Origin: Ciona savignyi
Taxonomy: Eukaryota > Chordata > Ascidiacea > Phlebobranchia > Cionidae
NCBI GenBank assembly: GCA_000149265.1
Contig: CH003264.1
Location: 1,595,664-1,659,663 of the forward strand
Direction of reading: 5' to 3'
DNA length: 64,000 nucleotides
Under the pieces are notes generated by a model. The model was given only the letters and a program-made list of their open reading frames with translations, searched no databases and was not told where the DNA came from. Made by a program: the position numbers and the translations under genes. Position 1 is the first letter of the stretch, and every line of letters starts with the position of its first letter. This document shows, piece by piece, positions 1 through 10,600 of the stretch.

Positions 1-1409
1 TGTTAACACTAACTTTTGAGGGTCTTAGATTAAACCGACATGAGACGAGCGTACATCACGAAATATATTGAGATCTATTAGTGAGGTAGCAACAGAGTTT
101 CGAAAGCTTTTAATAGGTCAAGAAAGATACCATAGCTATAAAGACATTTGTCAGTATGAGATAACAGCATATTAGTTTTAAACATCACAGCACGGGTAGA
201 TAAGCAATTTTCTTGAAAGCCACATTGATGATTTAATAATTATGTATGCTTTTAAGATATTTATATAAATGGATATATATGATAACAATTTTATGAAACT
301 GCGAAATTAGAGATGAAAAATTTGGTCTATAGTCTGTAGTGATTTTTGATAAACATATTACACTTTAGCATGATTTTTAAACAACCTGTGAACGGGCTTT
401 GGACAAAATTCGCACAAGCCATAATGCTTACTGTCATGTGATTGTTTAGTAAGTTATAATATATAGCGTTTAAAAACTGGCTTACAAATGTGAATTTTTG
501 TCAAAACAAACAGAACAAAGAGAAAATAAAACTCGGCGTTGGCTGCTGCCATATCCTGGCAGGATTGTTAGAATTAGTTAACCATGTATTTTACTGGATG
601 TGAAATAACCAAAAATAAAATGAACCTTCTGTGACGTTGTCGGATTGTGAGAATCATAAATAAGTATAGCTAGCAGAAGAAGCTACTAATTTGCCAGTAT
701 GGAAAGTACGACAGCTGCACACTGGAGTTTTATTTCCCTGTGTCTTTGCACACTTGGGTAATTTCACACATGCTCGCGAGCTGGCGGACAGATACTGGGC
801 GTACGCTCCGGAGCCAGCTTATATGAGAAACAAACCAATGGTGCGCCGGCTCGTGAGCATGTGTGTTGATCCGGACCTACCTTTTATACATAAACATCGT
901 ATACCTTCAACAAACCTGTAAACCTACCTCTGGACTCCAGGTAATTTACTGTCAGTGGCTACCCTATGTTATTTAGATAGATATGTAAGCTGACGGATAC
1001 GATAGATTTAGGATAAAATAATATATTTCTTTAAGATTTTGTAAAAATAGTAAGAGAAAGGAGATTGTGTGCACCCTTGGAAGTGTGCACTTTTGGTTGT
1101 TTGCACACTGAACGCATACATATTCGGTGCATGCACACTCAAGATCTCTGCGAAAAGTGACATACTTTTCATACTGCCTAATTTGTTCGAAACCCCACAA
1201 GTCCATGCATATGCTTTGAGTAATTTTGAAAAATGGGAATAACTTTTGCAGTGTTTAATGAATCTTGATAAACGACTTGCTGTACCAAAGTATTAAATAT
1301 TTCAGATGGGCAAAATTCTACAATTCGTAAGTTAAAGTAACTTGGTAGGCAGCTTAGTTACTGACAGCCACCAGCCAGTAAAAAAAATTAAATAATTATA
1401 TAGGCCTAC
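1..1409 (-). other. CHEK1 intron 1 and off-edge sequence
   Basis: AT-rich sequence downstream (on the minus strand) of the CHEK1 first-exon donor. I looked for the next kinase exon (helix C and the HENVV region in known Chk1) and did not find it, so intron 1 probably extends past the left edge. Bases about 770-880 hold a short repeat whose reverse complement resembles about 6830-6880. An open frame at 691-921 on the plus strand has no recognisable domain and is not called as a gene. Confidence 0.4.
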
Positions 1410-1577
1410 CAAATTCAATGACAGCTTTGCCTTTTTTAAGTCCACAATTTTTACTGCAACCGCTTCGGTCATACCCATGCCGTTCTTTACGACTAATTTT
1501 ACTTCTCCATACGTGCCTTCTCCAAGTGTTTGCACAAAACTCCATCCTTCTACGAATGGAACGGATGTTGTGGACAT
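1410..1577 (-). CDS. CHEK1: Checkpoint kinase CHEK1, first coding exon (partial gene)
   Basis: This exon encodes the N-terminal 56 residues of a Chk1-type Ser/Thr kinase, the DNA-damage and replication checkpoint kinase acting downstream of ATR in the nucleus. Seen in the sequence: [20 protein letters not shown] near the start, very close to the known Chk1 start ([20 protein letters not shown]); the glycine-rich loop GEGTYGEV; and [12 protein letters not shown] with the ATP-binding lysine. The start is the ATG at 1577-1575, the only one preceding the conserved block by a few codons. The exon ends in phase 0 at a GTAGGC donor (1409-1408). The remaining kinase domain and C-terminal regulatory region are not in the window, so the gene continues to the left. 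The orthologue call rests on the N-terminal signature alone. Confidence 0.85.
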
Positions 1578-3638
1578 AGCATAAAGATGTTTGAAAGCCC
1601 GTTTAACACAGCTAAAAAGTTATACTACTGTTGCCGCCAATTCAATTGATTTATTTACCTGATTTCCCGCCAGAAAATTACTGAACATAGAAATATAATA
1701 TAAATATATAATCGGTGAGGGCTGGAGAATTATTGCGATAGGCTATACAGTTACAGCGATGGCAAGCGATTTGAGAAATCATTTTGACTCCACGTCATGT
1801 ATCGCTGATCTGACAAGCGATATCGTTCTAGTAGAAACAAGTTCTTTTCTATCACTTTTAACGCTTGCATCGTCGAAGTTTGGCGAAAAATTTCAGAAAA
1901 GTTAGCGCTTTATCCTTAATGTAGCTACAATGACCGTTTTGGTGCCTTGCCAACAAGGACACACTAAATTTACCACAAATGTGTGTTTTTTTATAAAAAG
2001 CATACTAAGTTTAATTCACCACCTATTTAATTAAATAGGATAATTTTTATTTTATCTCGTTGATTGGGAAAATGAAAAGTCAGATTATCACCCTTAACTT
2101 TGGGTTACCGGAGAGATTTCAATGTAACAGTTATGTGATTGTGGTACTCTCATATTTCACAAGAACCTTTAGGTGTGTTTTCTAATATTCTTTGAATATG
2201 CAGTGAAAATGTATATAAGTGCCTCGCATAAAACACAGCTGACTGAGCAATTGGCTCTTTAAAAACGTTTTGACTAAATAAAAGAGATCAAAACAGGTTA
2301 TATTATACTATACGCGGTCAAACATTATAGTTTGGTAAAACATCTAGACACAGTAAATAACAGAAATGATGTTATATTTTATTTGTTTTATCAATAGTAA
2401 ATATTTAATATTTTATTATCAATTTTGCAATTAGAATATATAAATTTCTAATACGTTTTTCCAGCATTGTGTATATCTAAATTATCTCATTTCTATTTTT
2501 ACATTAACTTTTGCACGAATGAAAATAAACTATAATTTAGCATTTGAAATTATCCCGCACATTCAGGCTCTGTCTATAGGAAATCCCATGACTAAAAAAA
2601 ATTAAAGTATTTATCGGTATTGACGACAATAAGAGCAACATTATTTTATATAGGGTGGACTGCAATTATTTTCCTGCAACATAATAACACATAAGCGTCC
2701 AGAGACAGAGGGTGCAAGTCGGAAGATAATACCCCATAATATATCCCTTCTACATTTTTGAAAAATCGAGTACTGACAAAAAAGTAACTTTTTATATATA
2801 CATATATACAGTGATGGGATTCAAGAGGTTCGCATGGGTTCGTACGAACCTGTTCTTGGAACGTCGGGATAATCACCGATCCGATTCTTGCTTTTTACAG
2901 ACATTAGAGCTTTTAGGAAACCTGTTGTTGGTAAGTACAATGCAAAAGAGAACTTGTTCTTAAACTTTTAAATGCCAACATTGCATTTATCTATCGCAAT
3001 ACCTTTATTTGAGCGCCACGGTCTATTTTAACCCCTTTCTTATAGTGACGTTCTCTTAAAGGTGGTGTTAAATTAGAGAGCTGAGGTCTACTTTTCGACT
3101 AGTTGGTAAGAAGATAAATTTAATTAATAAAAAGAAAAAACACCTAACAAAGTTAACATCTAAAGAACAGGAAAAATATCAAACGAAACACATTTAATAA
3201 TAAAAAAATCTCTGGTAAAAATGAAGAGTCATGTATGTTAGAGTTTTACAGTATATATGTATAATGTCTTCACTTTGTCATATTATGTGTGCGCTATAAT
3301 TACACTTAATATGAAATATATATTGACATGGTGCCACTTACTGAATTACAAAGCTTAATATCGATCATTGTCGTTAAGCAATCGATCCTTGATCGTGGCC
3401 GCAAGGGACTTTGTGTTAGGTGGCTTACAAATCGTTTAACAACCAATAGCCAATATGTCATTTTGCAGTTGATTCTAAACAGCTTTAGGCGCAGGGTATA
3501 TTTAAAATAATCAACCGTAACAGTAGGCTTTCGAGTATCTACACGCAATTTCAACTATTCTTGAATAGCCGTTCTAAAAATAATCATATCAAGAAACCGT
3601 TATCAAACGGTTGGTATCATACGATAGTGCTTTTACAA
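1578..3638. other. Intergenic region, CHEK1 promoter side
   Basis: Divergent intergenic space between CHEK1 (minus) and the two-exon membrane-protein gene (plus). AT-rich, with no convincing coding exon. About 2085-2125 has a short remnant resembling the tail half of the tRNA-derived SINE seen elsewhere. About 2811-2860 (starting CAGTGATGGGATTCAAGAGG) looks like one end of an inverted-repeat element, but I could not find the matching other end. Confidence 0.4.
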
Positions 3639-5898
3639 ATGGCCGCTAATCAACAACCTGCGGTTAATCACCAAGATTTGCAACCGGGTAACGTTGATGA
3701 TCGCCGCACCAGTAGACCGACGACAACTCATCTTATGATCAAGGCAAGCAAACCGAAAAAGAGCAAAGAAAGTTTGCTTCAAAGAAAACGTTTCGGTGTT
3801 ATCTCGGTAAGACATCGCAATATCATTTGCGAGCTTTATATGCCTATAAAGTGTTGCATTTATATCACCTAAACTATACAATGCATTTATTGCTGTATGG
3901 ACTTAATGGACCTTACTTTTTTTTAAAATATACATGCTAAAGCATCAAACTTCACGTTCATGAATTTCTAACTCTATTTATAGAAAATATATATAGCTAA
4001 AGGCCTTGTATCCCGAGTCCAGACAGATGTGGGTATATAGCCCTTATCACTTGTAAAATATTTTTACGAGTTCTGATAAGTGCACATTTAAAATTTTTAG
4101 GTGGCGGGTTATATACTTTTATTATTTAAGCGTTAAAATTTAGAGTAAGGTCTAGTAGTAGGATTATATTTATTTGTATGGATATTTTACATCGTATTGT
4201 GGGTGCAGTAATATGGTCAGATTTAGCTTGAAAGCAGAGCTTTCGTAATGGTTCGAGTAACCCGCATCATCGACCAATAATACCGTTTTATATGGGATTC
4301 TATTATTGTACATTGTTTTATGTCAAAAAGTCCATATCATGGCAAGAGAATAGTACTATAGTATTATAAGATCGTACTCTGCCTTTTGCTTTTAATTGTC
4401 TTGGTCACGCATGGACAACACTGAATGCTTTTACTTCTTGTTATGTTTAATAATTGCACGGGTTCTCCAAAATGCAATTGTATTTGCAATATGTATATAT
4501 TTATAATTTTTTAATTATATTTATTGTAGCTTTTTTTTTATAAAAGTGCTATAGTTTATTGCAATATAGCAAAGAAATAATTATGATTTTGGCTAGTTAT
4601 AACGTTTTCTTGGTCAGTAATTACCTTCTTAAACCGTGAACACGTCGGTGGTGGTCCTGTAAAAGCTACGTATACCTGGAACGAAATATAAAGCGATTGG
4701 TAAAATTTTTACCTTCCCCGTGTGAACAAAGGGAAATTATCGAAATTGTTAGTTTTAAAACATTGTCTTAGGATTACTTAAACCATGATAGGATATCACC
4801 TCGCGCCCACCGTCGGGTTACCGGAGCTATTGCAGTATGTTGTGTATGATTCACACGTTCCTTCAATTTGGCAGAACCCATTAATCCGCTGGGTTCAGGC
4901 AATGTCCGCAAAGTCCTTGCCCAAGGACACAACCAACTATCTATCGACCTGTTTCGTACCTGCAACCGTTCGATTGAAAGGTGTCGCACTACCACCAGAC
5001 CAACTGGTAGGAAAAAAACATTGTATGTTAGGACAGATAAAAAGCAAGGGTGAAGTGTTTTATTGTATCAGTGCGCAATGTGCAGAAGTTCGCAAGTGAT
5101 CTAATGACTAACCTAAAAATCATTTCGTGGCAGGACATAAATTTGTTAGATACTCGGGACATTGTGGCAAAAGCATTCGTGTTTTTTTTTTTTTAAACGT
5201 GACACGGGTAAAAAAGTAAAGAAAGGGTGACACGGGTAAAACTTCAGATTACATCATGATCACCATTGGGTTACCTGAGCTATTGCAGTGTGTTTTATAT
5301 GATAAAAACGGCCGATTAGTGTAATGGCAAATTAATATTATTGTCAGTTTATTGCACAAAGACACATTTCTATGAATAGAGTCTGGTTTAGATCCAAGCA
5401 TCGTTGGGTGCCTGCAGACCGCCGACAGCACTTTCGATGGAGCTAACCCGCCGCACAAAAAGCATTAACACACTTGTTTTATTGCAGAATTTCTCTGTGC
5501 ACAAGACTACACAACTGCGTCCTACAATGTACGCTGGCATGGCATTTCTAATCATTGCAATCGGTGGATCTGTATGTTTAGCATTCAGCGTACTGGTGAG
5601 GAAGCCACGGAAGGAATATGTGATATTTGGCACCGTTTGTCTGGTGTTTGGCACAATAGCCTCCATCAGTTCTGTAATTTTCGTTGCTACGAATTGGAAA
5701 AGGCGTGCGTCCGATGAACGCAGTTCCAGAAGAACGAAAGCATCTTCCAAGGAGCCAGTGATGATTTTCGATAGATTAATGTCGAGGACAATGACCAGTT
5801 TACACTATCGTGCGTGTGACGACCTTAATTCCGCCGATACCGTTTCCTCAGAAAGGATATTGCAATGTGCTTACAAATGCAATTATCGTATTGTATGA
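3639..5898 (+). CDS. Putative two-exon gene, small protein with two membrane segments
   Basis: Predicted exons 3639-3806 and 5488-5898, joined in phase 0 (donor GTAAGA, acceptor TTGCAG), give 192 residues. The start is the first in-frame ATG. Exon 1 (residues 1-56) is polar and Lys/Arg-rich at its end. Exon 2 has two hydrophobic stretches, roughly residues 71-93 (MAFLIIAIGGSVCLAFSVLV) and 100-124 (YVIFGTVCLVFGTIASISSV), separated by a short basic loop (RKPRKE), then a basic and Ser/Thr-rich tail. This is the pattern of a small double-spanning membrane protein with both ends probably cytosolic. I recognise no family. The intron carries one SINE copy and a fragment of another. Support is the clean splice phase and the hydrophobicity pattern; extra upstream or downstream exons cannot be excluded. 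Confidence 0.5.
4786..5012 (-). repeat. tRNA-derived SINE (family A), near full length
   Basis: Read on the minus strand, the head has a tRNA-like A box (TGGTGGTAGTGCG) and B box (GGTTGCAGGTACGAAAC). A body shared with many other copies follows (CTTGGGCAAGG, CCTGAACCCAGCGGATTAAT, GCAATAGCTCCGGTAACCCG), with a TATCCTATC-type tail. It lies in the intron of the two-exon membrane-protein gene. Confidence 0.75.
5240..5310 (-). repeat. SINE family A fragment
   Basis: A short piece of the SINE body (GGGTTACCTGAGCTATTGCAG and following bases) in the same intron, next to a duplicated GTGACACGGGTAAAA motif at 5199-5240. Confidence 0.5.
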
Positions 5899-7681
5899 TC
5901 TCTTAATATGGCGTATAAAAGATAAGACGCATTGCGGTCTTGCAAACAAACACTTTAAAAGCAGTGGCTGACGCTATTAGGGCAGTTTATTAAGCGCTTC
6001 CCCAAAATAAGCGTTATAATTGCAGGCCATCCTATGTTCTTTTCCTTAACATAGTCATTTAACTTTTGTACTACTTCTAAATTCACAGCAGGTCAATCAT
6101 TGTTTTGATGACTACCAGATAACTTAATTTTCAGATTAGTTGGAGAAACTTACACGAAATTAAGTTATGCAAAATTGACGGCGTATATATAGGCTGATAA
6201 CATAGATCTTATACTTAGGTTTGCTGTGTCCACCCGGTCAAACATGTTAGAAGGCAAGTTTGTAGTTTCAGAAAACAACCTGTGACACTCAATATTCCAA
6301 GCCATTTTTATATTTATTAGTAAATACTTTCTTGGGCCATGTTTACATTTAGGAACAAATAAAATACCTTAATTTTTCTGACTATGTTTATTTTAAAATT
6401 TATGGTTTCACACAAGAAAGCTACCCTTTACAGTGAAATCATATATAGTTTGTTGGACTAATACGTCGAACTGACGTCCGGGTAATGTCGGACTGACGTT
6501 GGGCTGATGTCGTACTGAAAAAGTGGTGGGATAACAAATACAAGCTAACAGGCCGGTTGTTATCTTTTACGCTTAATATTTGGGTGTTGCATGATGCCAT
6601 ACAACAAAACGGATATGATAATATACCAGAAATCGAATACTAGGTATGTATAAAGGGAATCATTGGGCATGAAAAATGGAAACAAAAAACATGTCTAACA
6701 CATCCTTTTCAATGAAGGGGTCATTTTCATTTAAACAACGGAGATTAATCGCGGAATTACAGCGACACCATGTTGGCTAGCATTTCGTACTTTTTTTTCC
6801 AAATTTTAAAAATGGAACTACACCCAGGCTCACGAGTCTCGCATCGTTGGTTTGTTTCTCATATGGCCCAATGGGTATTTTTCACACACTAAACTTATAA
6901 GCTAACCGGCGCTGTATAGTTTTTAAAAAAGAATCGGCTTTAAAAAATGTTTCGCTTGAACAACCATCTCCTCGGAATTGCTCGATGCCATACATACAGC
7001 TTCTACTTGTACTACGTTTTAACAGTCTGTGGTTACGTTCTGTATCAGGGTTGCCATTTGGCCTTTTTCACGGCCAAATATCAGAAATTTGGCCTTACCA
7101 AAATCGTCCTGGACGCAAAAAAAAATAGTTTGGCCGTGCGGAAAAATCTGGCCGAATTTGGCCGTATAAGCATATTGTCAAGTTTTTGGCCGAAGCGTCG
7201 TATTATTTTTACGCTACAGTAGAAATAAAGGAAAAAAGAGAGACAGTATGTGGAAATAAATTAATATCAACTGTCTCATTCCAAAATCACAAAGCTAATT
7301 ATGACGTTTTAAAATAAAATAATAACGGTAGGAATTCCTATATAGAATTTGAATGGGTTCGACAAATCTGGAGGGAATTAAAATTATACAATTTTTCAAC
7401 AAATAAAGAGATAAATAGCCCAATTGGCTAAATTAAATAGTTTATTTTGCCCTTAATACAAATTGGCCGAATTTTGGCCGTAAAACAAAAACAGTTTGGC
7501 CGTAAAGCGTACTTTCCGTCTGGCAACCCTGTTCTGTATATCAACATTTTAAATTCGTTGGCCTTTTGACGTACCAGAAAAAGCGCTTAATTTGTTTTGG
7601 GTTCTTACATCAGATCCTGAGAGGCGTAGTTTGTTTGTGAGAGAATTGTTGCTTGTTTTGGAAACTAACGAAGTGTTAAAA
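5899..7681. other. Intergenic region upstream of the plus-strand EPT1 gene
   Basis: No convincing coding exon. At about 6465-6530 there is a small imperfect tandem array of GTCGNACTGAC-like units of about 22 bases. About 6830-6880 resembles, inverted, a stretch at 770-880. An open frame at 6947-7222 is interrupted by the inverted-repeat element described separately and shows no domain. The EPT1 start at 7682 follows an AT-rich leader. Confidence 0.4.
7047..7530. mobile_element. Non-autonomous inverted-repeat (MITE-like) element, 484 bases
   Basis: The left end AGGGTTGCCA is an exact inverted match of the right end TGGCAACCCT. Just inside both ends are copies of TTTGGCC/CGGCCAAA in alternating orientation. 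The flanks carry an imperfect direct repeat: GTTCTGTATC at 7037-7046 and GTTCTGTATA at 7531-7540, consistent with a target-site duplication of about 9-10 bases. No transposase is visible inside. The duplication length fits Mutator-like elements better than hAT (8 bases), but the family is inferred. Confidence 0.75.
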
Positions 7682-10600
7682 ATGTATATCACGGATTCAG
7701 AGTTGCGGGGTTTTGATTCTTATAAGGTAACATTTATTTTGTAATCTTTATTGTGTTATTATAAACTAAATAAATTAAACGTTTTGTAAAATTTACTCTA
7801 ATTTAGTAAAAATCCTACAGTTATTTCAGAAAATCCTACAGTCCTTTTTTAAGAGGAATGTGCACCCTGGTTTCAGGTCCTGCATCCATATGATCTAAAG
7901 AAATGTTGTACCGGTACTTTCCAGATTGACTCATAAGTAATTATTTGTCTAATTATAAAATTTGGCATATATCCTTGCCAGTATCCATATTGTCAGTTGC
8001 TGATGACCTCATAAGTGGGCTTTATTTTCTTAATGTGATATCTTAACTGTACCACCTTAAAAATGGATGTTGCTTTCCCCAAAAAGAAATATTACCGTAT
8101 ATTGAACTATCATGACATTTTACTTATGCAATTATTTTCATTTCACAGTATAGTTGTAAGGATACTTCTCCACTTTCTGTCTACGTCATGCATCCTTTTT
8201 GGAATCAAGCAGTAAAGGTAGGGTATTGTCGGGATATTGTATTAAGTGCGCATTGAACATTTGTTGTTTTGTCTTTTGAGGCTATAATTTTCAAGTAAAA
8301 AAAATTATTTTACTAAAAATATAAACTTTTAATGCATTGTTTTATTAAACAATGTCATCAAAGTAATTTGATAATAATATCCCATCTGCTCTTATTAATC
8401 CAACCAAATCTAACCTGCCCCTACAAGAAAACAACTTTCTTTAAATGTTACCACTGCATCGGTAATGTCTGACCTAGATTAGTGTAGTGGTTTAGTGCTT
8501 ATCGTTAGTGTGTCGGTTGTGTCCTTGGGCAGGCACTTAACAGACATTGCCTGAACCCAGTGGATTAATGGATTGTACTAAAGTAGAGAAACTTGTGTAT
8601 CCTACACAACACACCGCAATAGCTCCAGTAACCAAATAGTGACGATTGTCCGTGTGTTAAAAGTTAACTACTCTGTTTTTCCCACTCAGGGGGATAAACA
8701 TGAATATCCTATCCTAATGTCAGCTTTTTCTAGGTTTTTCCTCGGTGGGTTGCTCCAAATTTGATGACGTTTGCCGGATTTGTATTACTAATTTGCCAAT
8801 ACATATTGCTCTGGTACTACGACCCAACATACAAAGCAAGTACAGATGATCCTAACTTCCCAAATATTCCCACTTGGGTTTGGTGGGTCAGTTTCTTCGC
8901 ACAGTTTTTTTCACACACCCTCGGTAGGTATAGTTTTAAATGAATTGATTTGCTTAATACCTCCATATTATTTTATCGTAATACTGTTAGTCATTAACTT
9001 TTATATTAATTATGATATAATATGCATGTTGGTATAAACTTGTTAATGCAGGGCTGTAATTCTGGTATTTTTCACATACCGGTAATACAGAAAACTTTTT
9101 GTTTTTTATTAGCCCATTTTATGATCTGTAAAATACAGTATTTTAAAATCAATTTAAAAACTAATGCCTAAACTGGCAGTACTGAAACAAATTTATAATA
9201 AAATTATTTCCACTTAAGATGGCTGTGATGGGAAACAAGCACGTCGAACTGGGACCTCGTCACCACTTGGTGAGCTGTTTGACCACGGTATCGATTCGTG
9301 GTGTGTGTCATTGTTCACCCTCAATATTCTCTCAGTCTTTGGAAGGAAGCTGGCACCAAGTATGTAAATATAAATACCATATTACATCTATCCATATAAT
9401 ATTTTTTTAATCTGCAATCCTGTGTATAGATGACTTAATCGTTCATATTTTATTGAAGGTCATTTCAAATAGTTTAGTGTTAGATATTGTATACCAGTAC
9501 TTTTCAACCAGTGTTGAAATTACAAATGTTTAATAAGAAATTAATTAGTTTGGCTTCTGTTCCTTTATGTATTTACTGTTTTATAATGTAATTATTAAAC
9601 AGCTCAATAAGGTAATTTAGTGTGAGTTTGCAGTAATGAAGTGAATTTGTAGTAGCTATTATTACATGTTGTGTTTTTTGTACCTACATAATTCCCTTTG
9701 GCGTTCTGAAAGATTTTTTTAATACAAGTCTCCGAAAATGCTTAATAGCACTACTATACGCTATACTTTTAATATTGTTATAATCTAATTGACTAATTTC
9801 CTTTACAGTTGAGTTGATGTATTCTGTTCAATGCATTACACTGATGGCCTTTGCTTTATCTCACTGGGAAAAATATAACACAGGAATCCTCTTTCTACCA
9901 TGGGCCTATGACCTCAGCCAAGTGGTAATTTTGTTTTTCATCTTTCCTTCATTAGAAAAAATTTATATAATCAATTCCCGTCCTGCGATAGAATTGACTT
10001 TTTAAAGCAAATTTGGTTGTATATTATCAGAGATATTAAAATCAAAGTAAAAGAAATAAGGCCAATGCACAGTGGGAAATGCTTTTTTTCAACTTCTAGA
10101 AAAAATCCGCTATTTTATGGCAAACTGATCTATTATTGTAAAACAAATGTGTGGTTTCAAGCAAGTCGAAAAGACCATGGTAAACACTTGAAACGCTATA
10201 TGGTAAAACACCAACCTAGGACCTGTAACTGTTAAATAAAAAAAACATTAAAAATTAAAATGAAAAGGTAATGGGGCAATGATGATAATAAGTACAGCTA
10301 TTTAATTTAAATTACAGGAGACTATTTACACTTAACACAATGGTGTTAAAATATAATTTACCATTGTAGTTTACCATGGTTTTTGTTGTCAAAAAAATTA
10401 TTATAAAACCAATTTTAGGTTAAATATTTCAAATAGAAAAAAGATTTAAGAATGTTTAAGATTTGAAGATCTTCATTTTTTAGTTTGAAACGTTGCTATA
10501 TGCGGACACACAGCGGATGTTCTTCTAATATAAGTCTATCTACTTGCACCAATTAATTATGTTATTTCAGTTATATCATTAGTAAAAGCTAATATTACAA

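Noticed and set aside
691-921. Open frame of 76 codons on the plus strand
   Set aside because: No domain, no start context and no splice partner; part of it matches a repeat near 6830 in inverted form.
5388-5750. 120-codon minus-strand open frame
   Set aside because: Antisense shadow of the second exon of the two-pass membrane protein.
6947-7222. Open frame of 91 codons upstream of EPT1, considered as an extra EPT1 exon
   Set aside because: Its second half lies inside the inverted-repeat element and, with the element removed, the frame soon stops; EPT1 already has a start that matches its paralogue.
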